Positions 28,830 through 42,000 are shown, counted from the stretch's first letter. The stretch is DNA of 64,000 nucleotides from Diplosphaera chodatii (GCA_032358165.1 JAALGY010000017.1:3038001-3102000), one strand, 5' to 3'. Notes: generated by a model from the letters alone, not told the origin. Numbers and translations are program-made.

Positions 28830-31800
28830 TCACGTCTGCATCGCCCGCCACGCAATCGCTGCGGCCGCCGCCGCCACAGCACACGTTGCCTGACCCACCA
28901 CTCCGGGGCCGCCAAAAGCCCACCCTGCAGCTGCAGCGCCGGCCGCCAGACCCGCGGTCGCCTGCCCACCTAATTTCAGACAGATACACCCGCTGAGCCC
29001 CAAAGCAAGGTGCATCGTACAGTACACATGCGCAGGCATGCATTGTCTCAGTGGTGCGCTCAAATGACCTGCGCCTCAGCCTGCCCATCGACTGGGAGCT
29101 CCGGACCGAAGGCAGCACCAGAGAACGTGCTCAGTTGTGCAGCACCTGAGGTCAGCACAGCCGCCGTGGCGGCCAGCACCTCCTCCGCAAGAGCGTCCAG
29201 CGCCCGCCTGCAGCGGCATTCCAATTGATACAGCAAGTCCATTTGTCACCTACAGTGCCGTCAGCTGGACTGACATAGCTGAGTCAACACTGCCCCACAT
29301 CTGTCTCATTGCACCAATGCGAGGCAGCAGACTGCTGCACGTCAGCAGCTGGCAATGAAGAGCACCTGCACATCGCATACGCGGGCGGCAGCGTGAACAC
29401 CGCCACCCAGGCCGCCACCAGCAGCGCCGGCTGGCTGAAGAAGCGCGACTCGGACACCGCGGCCCCGGCCCACAGCACGAGCGCCATCCACAGCGACGCC
29501 ACCTTGTCTCGGCCTGTTGACTTTGCACAACAGTCGTGGCCGAAGAAAGGCTCCCTCAGCAATTGCGGGATCCACACGCCGTCGCCACATGCGTATGAGC
29601 CTAACGCGGCAATGCCTGTTGCAACAGCCTGCTACGGTAAAGTGGGATAATGCTGCAGCGCATGACAGCCTGAAACACCCGCCCAGCCTGCTGGCGCCAT
29701 TGGAGCCCCAAGGATGCAGCAAAGCAGCACGAGCGGCGCCCACCTGACAGCCTGCGGCCGACCAGGGCAGTGCAGGCTGACAGCAGAGGCGCGGCTGCCG
29801 CGGCGCACTGCAGCGCCCGCTGCTCCGCCCGCCGCCGCCAGCGCAGCTCGGATGCCAGCAGCGCGCCTGGTGTCTGCTGGAGACAGCGCCATCAGCGTTG
29901 CAGCGTGCTTCAGCGGGCGCACAGCTTACCGTCCAGCAGCAGCGCCCATGCGAGATGCTGCCATCACTCATGACCTGCTGCCTGGCACTCTGTGATGTTG
30001 CTGCGTTGCCCTTGCTCAGCACCTGCCACATTCGGAAGGGTTGGGCCGGCCGGCGCCCCTAAAGACTCCCCCGTCACGGGTACCATGGTCGACTCTAAAG
30101 TTGAAATTGAACCTGAACAGGTGCGGGGCTGGCAACCACACCTGGTCGACGGCTGTCAGCAGGCCATGGCGCCTCAGCGCACGGACCACCACGCTGCCAG
30201 CCATCCACAGCAGGCCGCCGATCGCCAGCGCCGTCAGCGGCTGCAGCGGCAGCACACCTGCGGCAGTAGCAGCGCGTCGCACAGGCGGATGGAGGTACTT
30301 GACTGTGCCTGTAAGGCCGCTGCCTCAGCCTGTACCAGTGTGACGGTGCACAGCCGGAGTCCACTGGCACCAGACGGCCAAACTGTCACATTTGCCTTCA
30401 TCGCCACTCGGAGATCAGCGGGTCACGAGTCGACATGCGGGCAGGAGCATGCAGTATGGTAGCGACAGTGCTCACCTACTGCCACCTGGCGGAAGCAGAT
30501 GAGGGCATACAGCCCGCCGCCGAAGATGCGCGCCGACAGCCAGGGGTCCGCCCACAGCAGCACTGCTTCCACAGCTTCCGGCGGGAACGCGCTGCTGCCG
30601 TCTGTCGGCCCTCGCCACGGCGCAGCCTGCTGCACAGATGCACGAGTGCAGCGATGCAGCCACGCAGCCGAATCGAAACTTGGCAGGTAGAGTGACATGC
30701 TGTAAAGGCAGCAAGCTCCAGCGGCGCGGCGTCACAGGCTTGCAGCTGGCATGCGTGCCGATTCGAGCCCGCAGGCTGGCAGGCCCTCCGTGGCGCCTGC
30801 TGCTGCAGTCTGCCTGGTGTGACAGTCAACAGCTGCCGAACGGCTCGCCAATCATCACACGCATGGCATCACAGGTTTGCGGAGGATATGAGCATCTGCA
30901 AAAATTTGATTGTGTGAAGTGCAAATCAACCTGTAGGTGCGCAGCGCTGGGAACCAGTGACGAGGTCACGTCCGGCTGCGTGGCTGCTGCTGCCACTGCT
31001 GCTTCCCGCATCCCGCGCAGCTGCCGCCCGACCGCCCGCGTCACAACGCCAGCAGCAGACCGCCGCAGCTCGTCGGCTGCCTTTGCTGCTGCGCAGGCCA
31101 CCACCATCAGGTGTCACTGTCCTGAGTCACTGAGTGCATGCTTTGTAGCACGCTTATGTACACTTACATACTGGCATTGCATCCGCTCACAGTGCCAGTC
31201 TCATGTACCTGGAGCGCGGGTCCCACCGCTGCAGCCGTCGGCACCAGCTGCTGATGTGCCACGAGGCGCTGGTTTATGGTCGCTGACGTCTTCACACTCG
31301 CCTGCCATGCTGTCCCGCTGAGCTACCGCCCTGCTGTCTGGTGACCTCTGATGTGGGGCGTGATCCGATGTTGGCCACTGCCGTAGGCGGTCGAAGTCGA
31401 GCGGCAGGGCCAGTGACGAGCTGCGACCCCTGCTCCTGCTCGTGCCGCCGCTGCTGCTATCGCTGGTGTCACTGCCGCTGCTGTCTGAGGGGTCGTCGCT
31501 TTGCTGCTGCTGCTGCGCTCGTTCGACCGACGCCCCTGCTGCAGCACAACCAGACCACTTCACCAAGAGCCGATCAACACTACGCTTGCAGCTGATCAGC
31601 ACCGCAACGAAAGGCACTGCACCCACCAGCAAAGTGCGATCGCAGCGGCGAGGGCGCGTGCGGCACCCCCTGCTGCGGCGACCGTGGGTACATGTGCGCC
31701 TTGACCGGTGGGGAGGCCCTCGCAGCTGCCGTGGCGCTGGACGCCTGGATAGCAGCAACTGCTGCATCCCAGCGCGACTCTGTTGCAGGAGATTGGCATG

Positions 31801-33015
31801 CAATTAGAGCCCGTTTTCACTGTAATGCTTGCGTCATCGAGCCTCTGGCAAGCATAGTCAGGTGATGTTGTCCTTCACTGCAGCCTCAGGCATGGAAGCG
31901 CCTGCTGTGACATGTCGTGCACTTGCATGCAGGAGTGCAACAGGCTAGTGGAACATCACACATCTCCGGCAGACCAGCATCGCCAGTAGCAGCAGTGCCC
32001 TTTCATCTGCAGGTGCGGTGGCGCTGCACATGCCAGAGGACGTCGTCTGTGCAACCAGACATGCCAAAATCTGGACCACGTGCTCACCATCGTGGCGGCG
32101 GGGGCTGGGCTGGCCGTGCGAGTCGTAGCTGTGGCGCGCGACGGTGGTGGGGCTCCAGGCACTGGTGCCCCAAACCCTGGGCGAGTGCGGCTCGTCATCT
32201 GAAAACAAACCCACACTCCGCTGCTCGATCACGCAGCCTGAGATTACACAGCCTGGTGCAGATCGACCTGCTGATGGTGTCCCCACACATGCGCAGCATG
32301 CATGCAGCCCAGAGCTAACACACCAGCACCTTCATGCAGGGGGTAAGCAAACCTGCATGCAGCCCCAGAAGCGTACACAGGGAGGCACAGCAGGCTGTCA
32401 TGCTGGTACACCTACCAGGTTCACCTCACCTGCATGCAGCGGCCGGCGTGGCGACACCGCAGCTGATGGCGCCAGCTGCACCCAGGACCGCCTTGGTGAC
32501 TGGGCAGCGGCTGCCGCCCTGCCGGCCTCCGCATGCCTCAGGGTGTCTGGCTGCGCCACCGCCTGCCTCTGCAGCGTCGACGATGTGTCCTGGTGGTGCA
32601 TGTGCATGCACAGGATGACGCAGTGCAGAAGGCGCTCTTTTGTGCCTGTGTGGGCCATGAGGCGTGCATGCAGAGGCCTGTCAGATGCCGCAGGGGCCGC
32701 TGGCTCGCCTCTTGCATGCAGCTGTTGGTGACGAAGCAGCTGGAGCACATCCAGAGGTCGTGCCCTGTCACAGCGCACCTGCTGCTGCCGCTGGTCCCGC
32801 CGCTGGTCCCGCCAGTGCTGCTGCTGTGCGGCCCCCAGGTCACGCAGCCACGCTGGCGACACGCCTCCCGCCGCTGGCGGCTGGTCCTGTGCCCTTGAGT
32901 GTGCTGCTGCGCCGTCTGCAGGCGGCGGGTTGACGGCTGCAGCAGGATCGGCCCCGCCGGCGCTGCCGCCGCTGCTTGGCAAGTGGTCGGGAGGCGGTGC
33001 GACCGCATAGTGCAT
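28830..33015 (-). CDS. Reticulon-like ER membrane protein (N-terminal exons uncertain)
   Basis: The C-terminal half matches the reticulon homology domain, whose wedge hairpins curve the ER tubule membrane. Well-supported exons are: one ending at 30476 (AVEAVLLWADPWLSARIFGG, YALICFRQ); 30257-30142 (VLPLQPLTALAIGGLLWMAG); 29876-29744 (ending LVGRRLSG); 29513-29366 (GRDKVASLWMALVLWAG to VFTLPPAYAMC); 29207-29069 (RRALDALAEEVLAATAAVL); and 28961-28830, an Ala/Gly-rich hydrophobic tail ending WRAMQT-stop. The order of hydrophobic hairpin, 'GRD-hydrophobic-LW', second hairpin and 'FTLP-Y' fits plant RTNLB proteins. Upstream minus-strand stretches (about 33027-32789 PPPDHLPSS...RRDQRQQ; 32165-32100; 31550-31340 rich in Ser/Asp/Gly; 31107-30938) look like a disordered cytosolic N-terminal extension. 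Their junctions, and the ATG at 33015, are not secure. Confidence 0.7.
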
Positions 33016-34640
33016 GTCATCCTCGCCACGGCCTGCGGTGCATGGTTAACACGCGTTCAAGAGCTGTTGTCGCGCTGTCTTGCGCATGCAGGATCCAGGT
33101 TTCAGGCCAGGTATGCACAGGCGTGGTCGAATCCCTGACGCCACTGATGTGAAGCCGGACAAACAGGCACCTTTTGCGCTGGTAAGATGGCGTTTTAGCC
33201 CAGCTGCAGTGCTGCGCAGCCCGCATGCGCAGTGATGGCCTGCAGATATGGCAAAGCTACTCCCATATGTATCTGCTGCTGGTTTGCAAGCACTATGCGC
33301 ATCAGTGCATTGAATTGCTGATGCCGCCAATGGCATAAGCAACCCTTCGAGTGCTGGCGTAGGCAATCCAGACATACATGCCGGATCGTGTAGCGATGGC
33401 TCAAGGCGGCATAGAAAGCACCAGATCCTAGTGGTGACATCCACTGTACAGCGCAGGCCTACCTGCTGCTGGCGGCATGGCCGTGCAGGCTGAGCAAGGG
33501 TGACGGTGATCCGCTCGTGAGATGCCCTCAAATGCTTACGCTGTAGCTGGTACAGCTTCCTAGATTTGGAGCGCCATTGCTTGGCCATCAGAGCATTGGT
33601 ATTGCGCAAGATGGTGCTGCACTCCAATCATTCGTCTCAGTGATCCGATTGTTCAAGACGAGTGCTTAGGTCGTCTGCTGGCGAGGCTGCACATGAACAT
33701 TCCTCAGCGTCACATTCAGACACTGGTAGATGCTGCGAGTTTGCAAGCATGAATGCAGAGGGCAGCTGCTCAGCACCGAAGTAGTGACCGACATGTGGGG
33801 GCCACCCTGCAGCGGCATTGTGCTGCAGGAAGCAGCTGACAGTGTTGCCTGCACCCTGTGCCCTGGGTACCACCTCGCAGCTGGGCTGTGGATGGCCTGT
33901 GGATCTGCACATTTGATTGCAGTAGAACAGTGATGGATGTGTTCAAGACATTTGTCAACTTTGCTCATTGTCCATGATGGTGTGCACCAGTCGTAATGAG
34001 GCCAGTTTACATACCAAAGATTGTATCTACCTTGTGCCGTCATACAAATCAAACCAACAGCGTTATGACATCACACTGATCATGTTGTTCGCGTCAGTCA
34101 GGGCCTGGAGTGTCAGTGCTGCGTCTCAGAGCTCAGAGATTAGCAAGTAGACAGATCAGTTCACCAGAAGCATGCAGCCTGAGTGGTATGCTACCGAAAT
34201 TCGCTCGCAACCATTGTTGTCGCAGAGAGTGGTGATCAGATGTGGCCTCGTCTTGGAAGCACCCGACATGCATTCGCCTTGAAAGATGTGCTGCACAGGT
34301 TTCTCTAGTACGTCCCTGCAGCAACCAGACAGGAACATGAGCACTCCAGTGACATCGTCTATCCAGCACCGTGGATTGCATCAACTGAAAGAGTCACCGT
34401 ACCACTCCACTCGGGAGTTCTTTGGCTGTTGGACCATGCTCCCGTACTTGCAGTGATCATACATGCAGCATGCAGTGCTGCTCATCAAAGCAAGGAGGTA
34501 TCCGACTAGCACACAGAGTTGACGACGTATGCAGACATCTGCCCATGCTGCCTGAAGGCAAGCCGCTGGTGCTGGCATCACTGACAGCATGACCATCAAG
34601 CTTCCTGCGTCCAGCGTCAGCAGCAAAGTCTTATTGCTAA
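33016..34640. other. Gap between C2-dehydrin gene and reticulon gene
   Basis: About 1.6 kb. It may hold the first reticulon exon(s), its promoter and the 3' UTR of the upstream gene. I could not support any exon here and saw no repeats. Confidence 0.35.
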
Positions 34641-37600
34641 TCAGTTCGTAAACTCACCCTGCTGGCGCTGGCCGCCGCCCATGTGCAGGCCCTGCTCCAT
34701 GCGCTGCGCCAGGGAGCCAGTGCCGCCGCACTGCTCACATGTGTTATCGTTGCCGCCGCCCATGCCGCTCCCCATGCCAGAGTTGCCCATGCCGGTGTTG
34801 CCCACGCCAGTGTTGCCCATGCCGGTGGTCACGCCGCCCGTGGGGTGCATCGCGCCCGTCTGGCCGGTCTGGTTGTAGCCGCCGACACCCTGCGATGGTG
34901 AGGTGGACCTCGTCTTTGGTGGCTTGCCAATCACGTGTGTGCAGCACTGGAAGCGCAGCTACCCAGCCCCTGGACACCGTGTTTGACTGCACTGCATCCA
35001 GCAGTGTCCTGGGCCTGCAGCTCGTGTAGCCTTCCAGGCGCAGGTTTTCAGGACGCAGCAAACTCTGCACAACACATCCCTCAGTACATCATGAGGCAAA
35101 GCACTGCGCAACAGGCACACAGGGCCTGCTGCGCGCACCTGCTGATGTCCGGGCAGGTGCTCCTGAACACGCTGGCCCATCGTCTCGTGCTGGCGGGGGC
35201 CGCCGCCCATGCCGCCCATCCCACCCTGCAGCAGCAGTTCCCATGTGTTCGTTGCTGTCCTGTGCCTTGAATCTACCAGGCGGGCGGCTGTGTGTGCCGT
35301 GTATCTTGGCCAGTCAACGGCGCAGACAGCGCAGGCGTCTACAGCAGGTACAAAGGGTGCCGTTGCTGCAGCAAACGGTCACAGGAGAAAATGGCTTGGC
35401 TTCAAGACATACAGCGGGGTTGATGTTGACATGGGCAGCATTCTCCAAACTGGAGCTGTAGTCGATCCTTCTCAGGTGTGGGGCGTCGTCAGGACAGGCA
35501 CAGCGCAGCAAAACCCGGGAGCAAACAACCCCTGCCTCATGTTAGAGCCATCTGGGAGTAGCACTTTGCCTGTTGGGTATGGTGTCCAGGCATATGCTCC
35601 TCCTTCCTCTCCATTGTCTCGTGCTGGCGGGGGGCGCCACCGACACCCATGCCGCCCATCCCACCCTGCAGCAGCACAACCACTTGGTGTAAAACTGAGT
35701 CAGCTAGCTTCGAGAGTTGATCGGTGTGAGGTGTCTTACAGTGGCAGTGTTGGACATGCATCAATGTATCAGAACATTGCGCCTTTAGCATTGCGCCTTC
35801 AGCAGCCAGCCCATCTGCCTACTGTACGCACGTCATGACTTTTGCATCGCAATCACATCAACACACCTGGTTGTTGCTGTATGTGGTGCTTCCAGGCAGC
35901 TTCTCCTCCACGCGCTGGCCGAGCGACTCATGCTGGCCGCCCATGCCGGAGGTCTGACCTGATTCCACATACCAAAAACACTCCGTCAGATGAGGCGCCC
36001 CACAGCATGTCAGGGGTACAAAGCAGCAGGTAACGGTTCCGCAGAGCTATGGCGGTGTGATCCCGCTGCCTGCAGTTCATGGTGTTGGTCAGCATAGGAG
36101 GGTTTGGGCGGCGCACCTTGCTGGTTGTGGTGGTGCATCGCGGCCGCACCCAGGCCGGTGGCGCCGGCGCCAGCAGCCGCGCCACCCAGAGCACCTCCGT
36201 GGCCCTACGAAAATAAGAGTAATAAGGGTTTAGGGTGTAGCACTCACATCTGTAGTGTGTCCAGGTACAACACCTTCTGTTGGCAGCGCCAATGGTGAGC
36301 TCTAGCTGTTGCCCGCGAAACAGCACAATGCTGCATCAAGCACCCGCACTCACATGTGCGGGTACAACCACACATCCGGGCATGCACAGTGTAAAGCTCA
36401 GCGGCAGGTCAGCCTGCACCTGGTTGTCCATGCCCTGCCCGTAGCCCTGCTGTCCCATGCCCTGCTGGCCGTAGCCCTGCTCCCCGTAGCCCTGCTGGCC
36501 GACGCCTCCTGCGCCGTAGCCCTGCTCGGTGCCCTGCTGTCCGTGGTGGTGCCCTGGCATCACGCCTGCGACGCCGCCGCCCATGCCATGGCCTGTGGGG
36601 TTGGGACTTCCAGTGTAAGCAATGCAGTAATGATAGATACACCTTCACATTCGTTGCATGGTTGGACAGCACCGAAACACAGGGATGCATGATGGCTGAG
36701 GGGCTGAAGACCACGGGACCTGCAACAGGGAGTGGGCATGCGGCACAGCAACCAGCACCAGGGTGTTTGTGTGTGAACGATGGTGAATGCGTGCTGCTCG
36801 GTGGGCGTGTACAGTACTGCCTCACCGCATTCAGGCCCTCACTTTGGCTTGCCACAGCCCCAATTGGGAATGGAAACCTCAAGAATGCGCACCCTCGGTG
36901 TGGGGCAGGCCCGAGATGGCGGGGGAGCCGCCGGAGATCGTCATCCGCACCTCGCCAGCCGGAGAGTTCGTCAGCTTGTCGTACAGCTGCACCGTCTGCG
37001 GGCCCGGCCGCCTGCGCCACAGGGTGGGACAGCTGCTGAGGATGGCACTGATCCAGAGGACAGTGGGCCTGTCGAGCCAGGCCAGTACAGCACACACGGC
37101 AAGACAGCAATTTCATCGCTCATGCCTTCAGGCTGCAAATCATTAGACTGCTTGCATGTGCACCTGCTCTAAACAAATGGATTGCAAGTCCACGCTAAGG
37201 CCAACAGGTGCTATCATGGTTGTACACAACCAACAGCAGGAGCACTGCCCATTCATACCCTACGGCCCTCGCACCTGCACCAGGTTCAGCTCGCCGACGC
37301 CCAGCGGCTTGTCCTTGGCCAGGCTCTTGGACGCCTTGGCGATGATCTGCAGCGTGCAGAAGCGGGCCGTCAGGTATACAACAATGCGCAGAGTACCCAA
37401 CGCAGAAGCACCTGCTATTGTGCCACAGTGAGTGGGCATGCTCTGCATACGCAGTAAGCTGCTGTGACCTGCTTGCCCGATCAAAGTTGGCATCCGCAGT
37501 TGCTTGAACGGGGTGCAAGGTTGCTGTGCGGCAGTCTGGCCCACCTTCATGGTGACGCCGGCGCCCGTCAGCTGGACGGGCATCTCCCAGGTGGCGAACT

Positions 37601-38270
37601 TGCCCGCGGACTTGAGCACATCCGTCGCTGACACCCGGTCGCCAAAGTGGAACTCCAGGTACGCGCTCTGCTTGCCTGCGGCGCATGTGCGATTGCCGTG
37701 ACCAACTCTGTGCCAGAGCCTGCGGACCGCCCCCGTGTGTACTAACCAGGGCGGGGAAGCAGCATGGCCGACGTCCGGCTGCGGTGTGCATGTCACTGCA
37801 GAGTCTGACGGCCATCTGCGGGGTGGTAGCAAAGGCCCAGGGTTTGGCGGGAGGCAATATGCGCCTCAGGGCTGAGAAGACGCCCGACTCATGATTCCTC
37901 ATCTTGGTCGCATCAGAAGCGAGCTGAAGGCTCGACGACTGCACAAGCAACTGATCAGTGCCAGGCGGCCCAGGCCAAGCTGAGGCGGCACAGCTGCTGG
38001 CAGCGCATGCACTGCCGAACAGCATCAGCACGGTAAATTGATGTTCATGCTGAGGCTGCGCGACATGGTCATGCCATAAGCGTTGCAAACTTGCTGCAGA
38101 GTGCGTGCAAGCGCGACGTCTGCAGCTAAACGTGCTGCACCTCAGGTCCAGATCAATTTGAGAGAACGGACATGGGCATCGGAACAAACGGGATGCATCA
38201 GGCTGCCCTCACCAATCGTCTTGGTGTCCTTGATGAAGTCCGCCTCGATGGAGCTGACCGTAAGCGCCAT
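34641..38270 (-). CDS. C2-domain protein with Gly/Gln-rich and dehydrin-like C-terminal repeats
   Basis: Ten exons (38270-38213, 37675-37545, 37346-37275, 36995-36893, 36592-36420, 36204-36117, 35958-35867, 35665-35570, 35225-35139, 34889-34641) sum to 1149 nt, a 382-aa protein. Residues 1 to about 121 resemble a C2 lipid-binding sandwich: MALTVSSIEADFIKDTK, YLEFHFGDRVSATDV, KPLGVGELNLVQTVQLYDKL, SPAGEVRMTISGG. Then comes a Gly/Gln/Tyr region (GYGQQGMGQQGYGQGMD) and an Ala/Gly stretch ending MHHHNQQ. Three exons follow, each with a segment like the dehydrin K-segment: HESLGQRVEEKLPG, HETMERKEEHMPG and HETMGQRVQEHLPG. A final GMGNTGVGNTGMGNSGMG region contains CEQCGGTG. The C2 plus Gly/Pro-rich plan recalls cold-induced SRC2 proteins, and the K-like segments recall dehydrins; the stress-protection role is inference. 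The intron after 35570 needs a GC donor. The last exon ends 5 codons after a good GTGAGT, so a further exon is possible. Confidence 0.82.
35139..35665. repeat. Duplicated dehydrin-like exons
   Basis: Exon 35665-35570 and exon 35225-35139 share their acceptor context (CTGCTGCAG on the minus strand), the GGMGGMG start, PRQHETM and a PG-H-Q end. The older copy has a GC donor (CAG|GCAAAG) where the younger has GT (CAG|GTGCGC). Exon 35958-35867 is a more distant relative. Confidence 0.85.
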
Positions 38271-39074
38271 GGTGCAGGGGTCAGGCGTGAGTTTTTGCGA
38301 AGTACGATCTGACTGCAGGGGAGGCGAGCTGGGGCAGGAAAAGGTGCTTGCAGTGCTGCTGTGCTGCATGAAGATTGAAGAAAACTGGTATGCAGAGTTG
38401 GATCAGATGATGTGGGCTGGTGGAAGCGACAGGGCCAAGATGCTGACTTCATGCAGCGTCAACACGCAGGTTCGCAGCAGCTTCGGGGCAGGGCCACTCA
38501 GCTCTCGACACCGGTTGCCAGAGTGTGATCGCAGACCACATGCAAGACACCAGAAGAGTCTGAACAGCCGGATAAGATTCTTGAACAGATCGTGCTGAGC
38601 CATCAAGACAGGTACAAGCGTGCGGATTGCGACGAGCGCAGCATCAGCCCGACCCATCCCGAGCTCCGACACCGCCAAAGGTCCGCCTCCGATCAAACTG
38701 AGAACTGCGGGGTGTTATGGGCCCCCTGAGTGTTGTTTTGCATGCATGTGAAGGAGCTTTTTGGCAGACGTGAGCCCCTCTGCATGCCGTCGCTGAGCCG
38801 TCCCGCATGTGGGTGTCGTGCAAATTCTACATACCTGCGGCACCGCCCGCAGCTCTTTGCCGCAGCTGTCCCAAGACATAGAATAGCACGCATGAGAGCC
38901 TTTCGTACCTTTTGCTTCTGCCTGCACGGCGGCTCAGGCCGCGGCACTTGCCCCCCCTGATGTGGTTGCACTGCAGCTTCCATGCGCAGAGGCGCCATGC
39001 ATGCGCTAGCCCAAGCATGATGCAGAGTAAACACTTCGCTGATATCCTCCTGCAGGGTGGGCTGACGGCATCAC
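38271..39074. other. Divergent promoter region
   Basis: About 0.8 kb between the start codons of the C2-dehydrin gene (-) and the disordered repeat gene (+). No motif or ORF was recognised with confidence. Confidence 0.45.
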
Positions 39075-42000
39075 ATGGCGAGGAAGAGCGACGAGATCAC
39101 CCGGGTGCTGCGGCTTGCGGAGCAGGCCAAAAACTTTGATGCCTCAGGTGCCAAATGCCAGATGCGTGCAGGCACTCTATACACCGTGCAAACGGCCTGG
39201 CGCGCAGCCCCTGACGGTGGCGAAGCGTCTCAAAACACCGGCAGAGCTGCTGTGAGACAGCGGTCGGCGCCAACATCTAGCGTTAGGCTAAATCTAGGAC
39301 TGGGTACCCTCAGGAGTTGCTGCGACCGTGCATGCTTCATGCGCTGCAGGCGTGCAGCGCACGCAGCGCAGCCCGGCAGGCGTCAGTGCGCCCGACGAAG
39401 GCATGCTCGGCAGCAGCGGCGGCATGAGTTCAGGAGACTCTGGCACTGGTGCAACCAGGTGCGCATCTTCTCACAGCATGCTCCTGCTGAAACAGCACAG
39501 CATGAATAGACCTCAGCAAGGCTCGAGAGTCAACTGTCGTGCGGCATGGTTTCATGTAGCCTGTGATCATTGCGCTACATCATTTGTAATCTGAACCCTG
39601 CTGCAGTGTGAGGCGGGCGCCGCCACTGTCCGTCAAGAAGTTGGCTGGCGCTGCCACTACGGGGCAGCCAGCGGCTCCGCCGCCGGGCCCCACTGTCACC
39701 GGAGTGCCCGTCAAAGACAACTGGAGCAAGTCCGGGTGCGTTTCAGGGGTTTTGTGTGCATCCTGTGCACCACCTGGTGCTGTGCTCACATCACCTCCCC
39801 ACCTGGTGCTAGGAGTTGGGTGTAGCTCCTCAGCTCAAGGTGCCACTCCTGACTGCCACCTTGGGGGTGTCATGCTTCCACATCCAGTGTCTGTAGATGT
39901 TTGCAGACCCAGCTGCACGGCAGATTGGGCAAAGGCCTGCTCTCACTACATGCCAAGAGTGTGCTGGTCCGCAGATACAATGCCGAAATGAGTCTGACAC
40001 AGCTGACAGCCTATGCAGGTACCCGACCGCCGGCAGCGCGGAGACCACGCTGCGGCAGCGGCACAGCCCGGGCGGCTCCCCCACCCGCCGCCGCAGCCCC
40101 AACAGCTCGCCGCCCCGCAGCGTCTCCCCTGTAGCGAACCCCTCCGGCAAGCTGACCAAGGCGCAGGCGGCGCCTGTGGCGGCGCCCATCTACCAGCGGC
40201 CTCCGCCGACGGCCGTGGCCTCTGGCAGCCCGCCCCGCGAGAGGTGAGGGTTTGCACCAAACCCTAAACCCTGACCAGCAACAATGCATCTGCAGCAGGA
40301 TGTGGTCTCACTGCAGTGGTATGTCCAGGTGTACCTCTCATAGCCTGATGTGCGGTCTGTAGTGTGGTGGTGTTTGAGCAACTGCTCTCCTGATCGCTGC
40401 TGGTGGCTGCAGACTTGGCCCTGGGCCGCGGCTGTCGTCCAAGATCGCGACGGTGGCGGAGCACGTGGCAGAGGGGGCGTCTGACACCAGCAGCCCCAGC
40501 GGCGAGAGCAACATCACCACCATGTACGGCGGCTACAGGGCGGGCGGCAGCCCGCGTAACGCAGACACCCCCGCCAGCAGCGCTCCGGGCGCTGGCAACC
40601 CTGTAGCAAGATCTGCCCAGGGCGCACCGGTGGGCCGCCGGCTGAGCGGCGGGCGCCAGACGCTGAACCCTACCTCAAACCCTGCCGCCGGCGCGGCGCA
40701 GGGCACGCCGCTGGGCGGCCCCGCAGCGGCCGACAGAGGCTTCAGCGGCGACAAGAGCGGCAGCAGCAATGGCACCAATGCTGATAACCAGAGCGGCACG
40801 CCGCCTGCCAACCGGCTGCGCGCTGGCAGCAGCCCAGCCATGGGCGGCTTCAAGCCCGGCGGCCGTGCAGTCGGGGACGAGCAGATCAACGGCGGCCGCC
40901 CGAGCGTCAGCGCCACGCGCAGCATGAGCGCCGACGGCGGCGGCGGCATGGCCGACTACACCAGCAAGCGTGAGCAGGAGCTCGCCAGGGTGTCAGAGTC
41001 TGGCGGCAGCGGCGGGGTCAGCGGCATCGGCGGCATGGGCGGCATCCCCGGCGGGAGCGGCAGCCACCCTGTCGACACCTACAGCAACCCCAGCACGGAC
41101 GATGAGGACTTCGACACGCCCACCGCCGGCAACACCCCCGCCTCAAGGTGCGCTGCTGTGAGGCAGCGTTGCGATGCCTGTAGCCATGTGAACGCTGGCC
41201 AGCACCCCATTTGGGCACCGCCAAGACTGCGCTGTCTTTCATTGCCAACACATCCTCGAAGGGTGTTCTGCATAGCCCCAATCACTGGGGCCATGCTGCG
41301 CTAGGCGCCAACAGATCTAGGGTGCAGCACATCTTTGCCACACTTACTTTAGGGTCACACTGCTCAGGCATCAAGCAATGCTAATCCTTGCTCCTCCGAA
41401 CCCAGCAGTGCTGGCGGCGTGCGAGGCGGCTTCAACACCCCCCCGCGCGGCGCCAGCCCCGGGGTGAAAACCGAGGGCAGCAGCTCCCCTGAGACGCCGC
41501 CCAGCAGCAACACCAATAACGGTGCGGGTCACACCTTGCGGACCACAGTGGCACATTGCACCCTGCGCTCTTGATGGACTGCAGATTGTGCTCGCCGTCA
41601 GCATTTTCAGCAGCCCAACTCGCTAGCCTGAACAGTTGCGGCTCGCTCTGCGCTTCAGTTGCAAACTGGATGAGGGTGGTGATGACGCTGCCATGTCTGC
41701 CTGCAGGCCCCACCCACAACCCCGGCACACCCACCACCCCCTTTGCTGCACCGGAGGCCGCGGGGGGCAGGAGCCCGAACGCTGCAGGGTTTAGGACCCC
41801 CAGCGGCGGCGCGACGCCAGGCCACCAGCGCAGCGAGTCCGCGCCGTTCAGCCCCGGGCGCTCCGACGCGAGCAGCTCGCTGTTCAGCGCGCCGAGCAAC
41901 CCGGGGGGGCCGCAGGGCAGCGGCAACTTCGGTGCAGGGGGGCCGGGTGCCGGCGCAGTGGGCGCGCCCAACCGCTTCGCCCCCAAGATGTCCGGCATCT

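Noticed and set aside
37195..38187. 330-aa minus-strand ORF
   Set aside because: It overlaps two C2-gene exons in another frame and the introns between; composition is not protein-family like.
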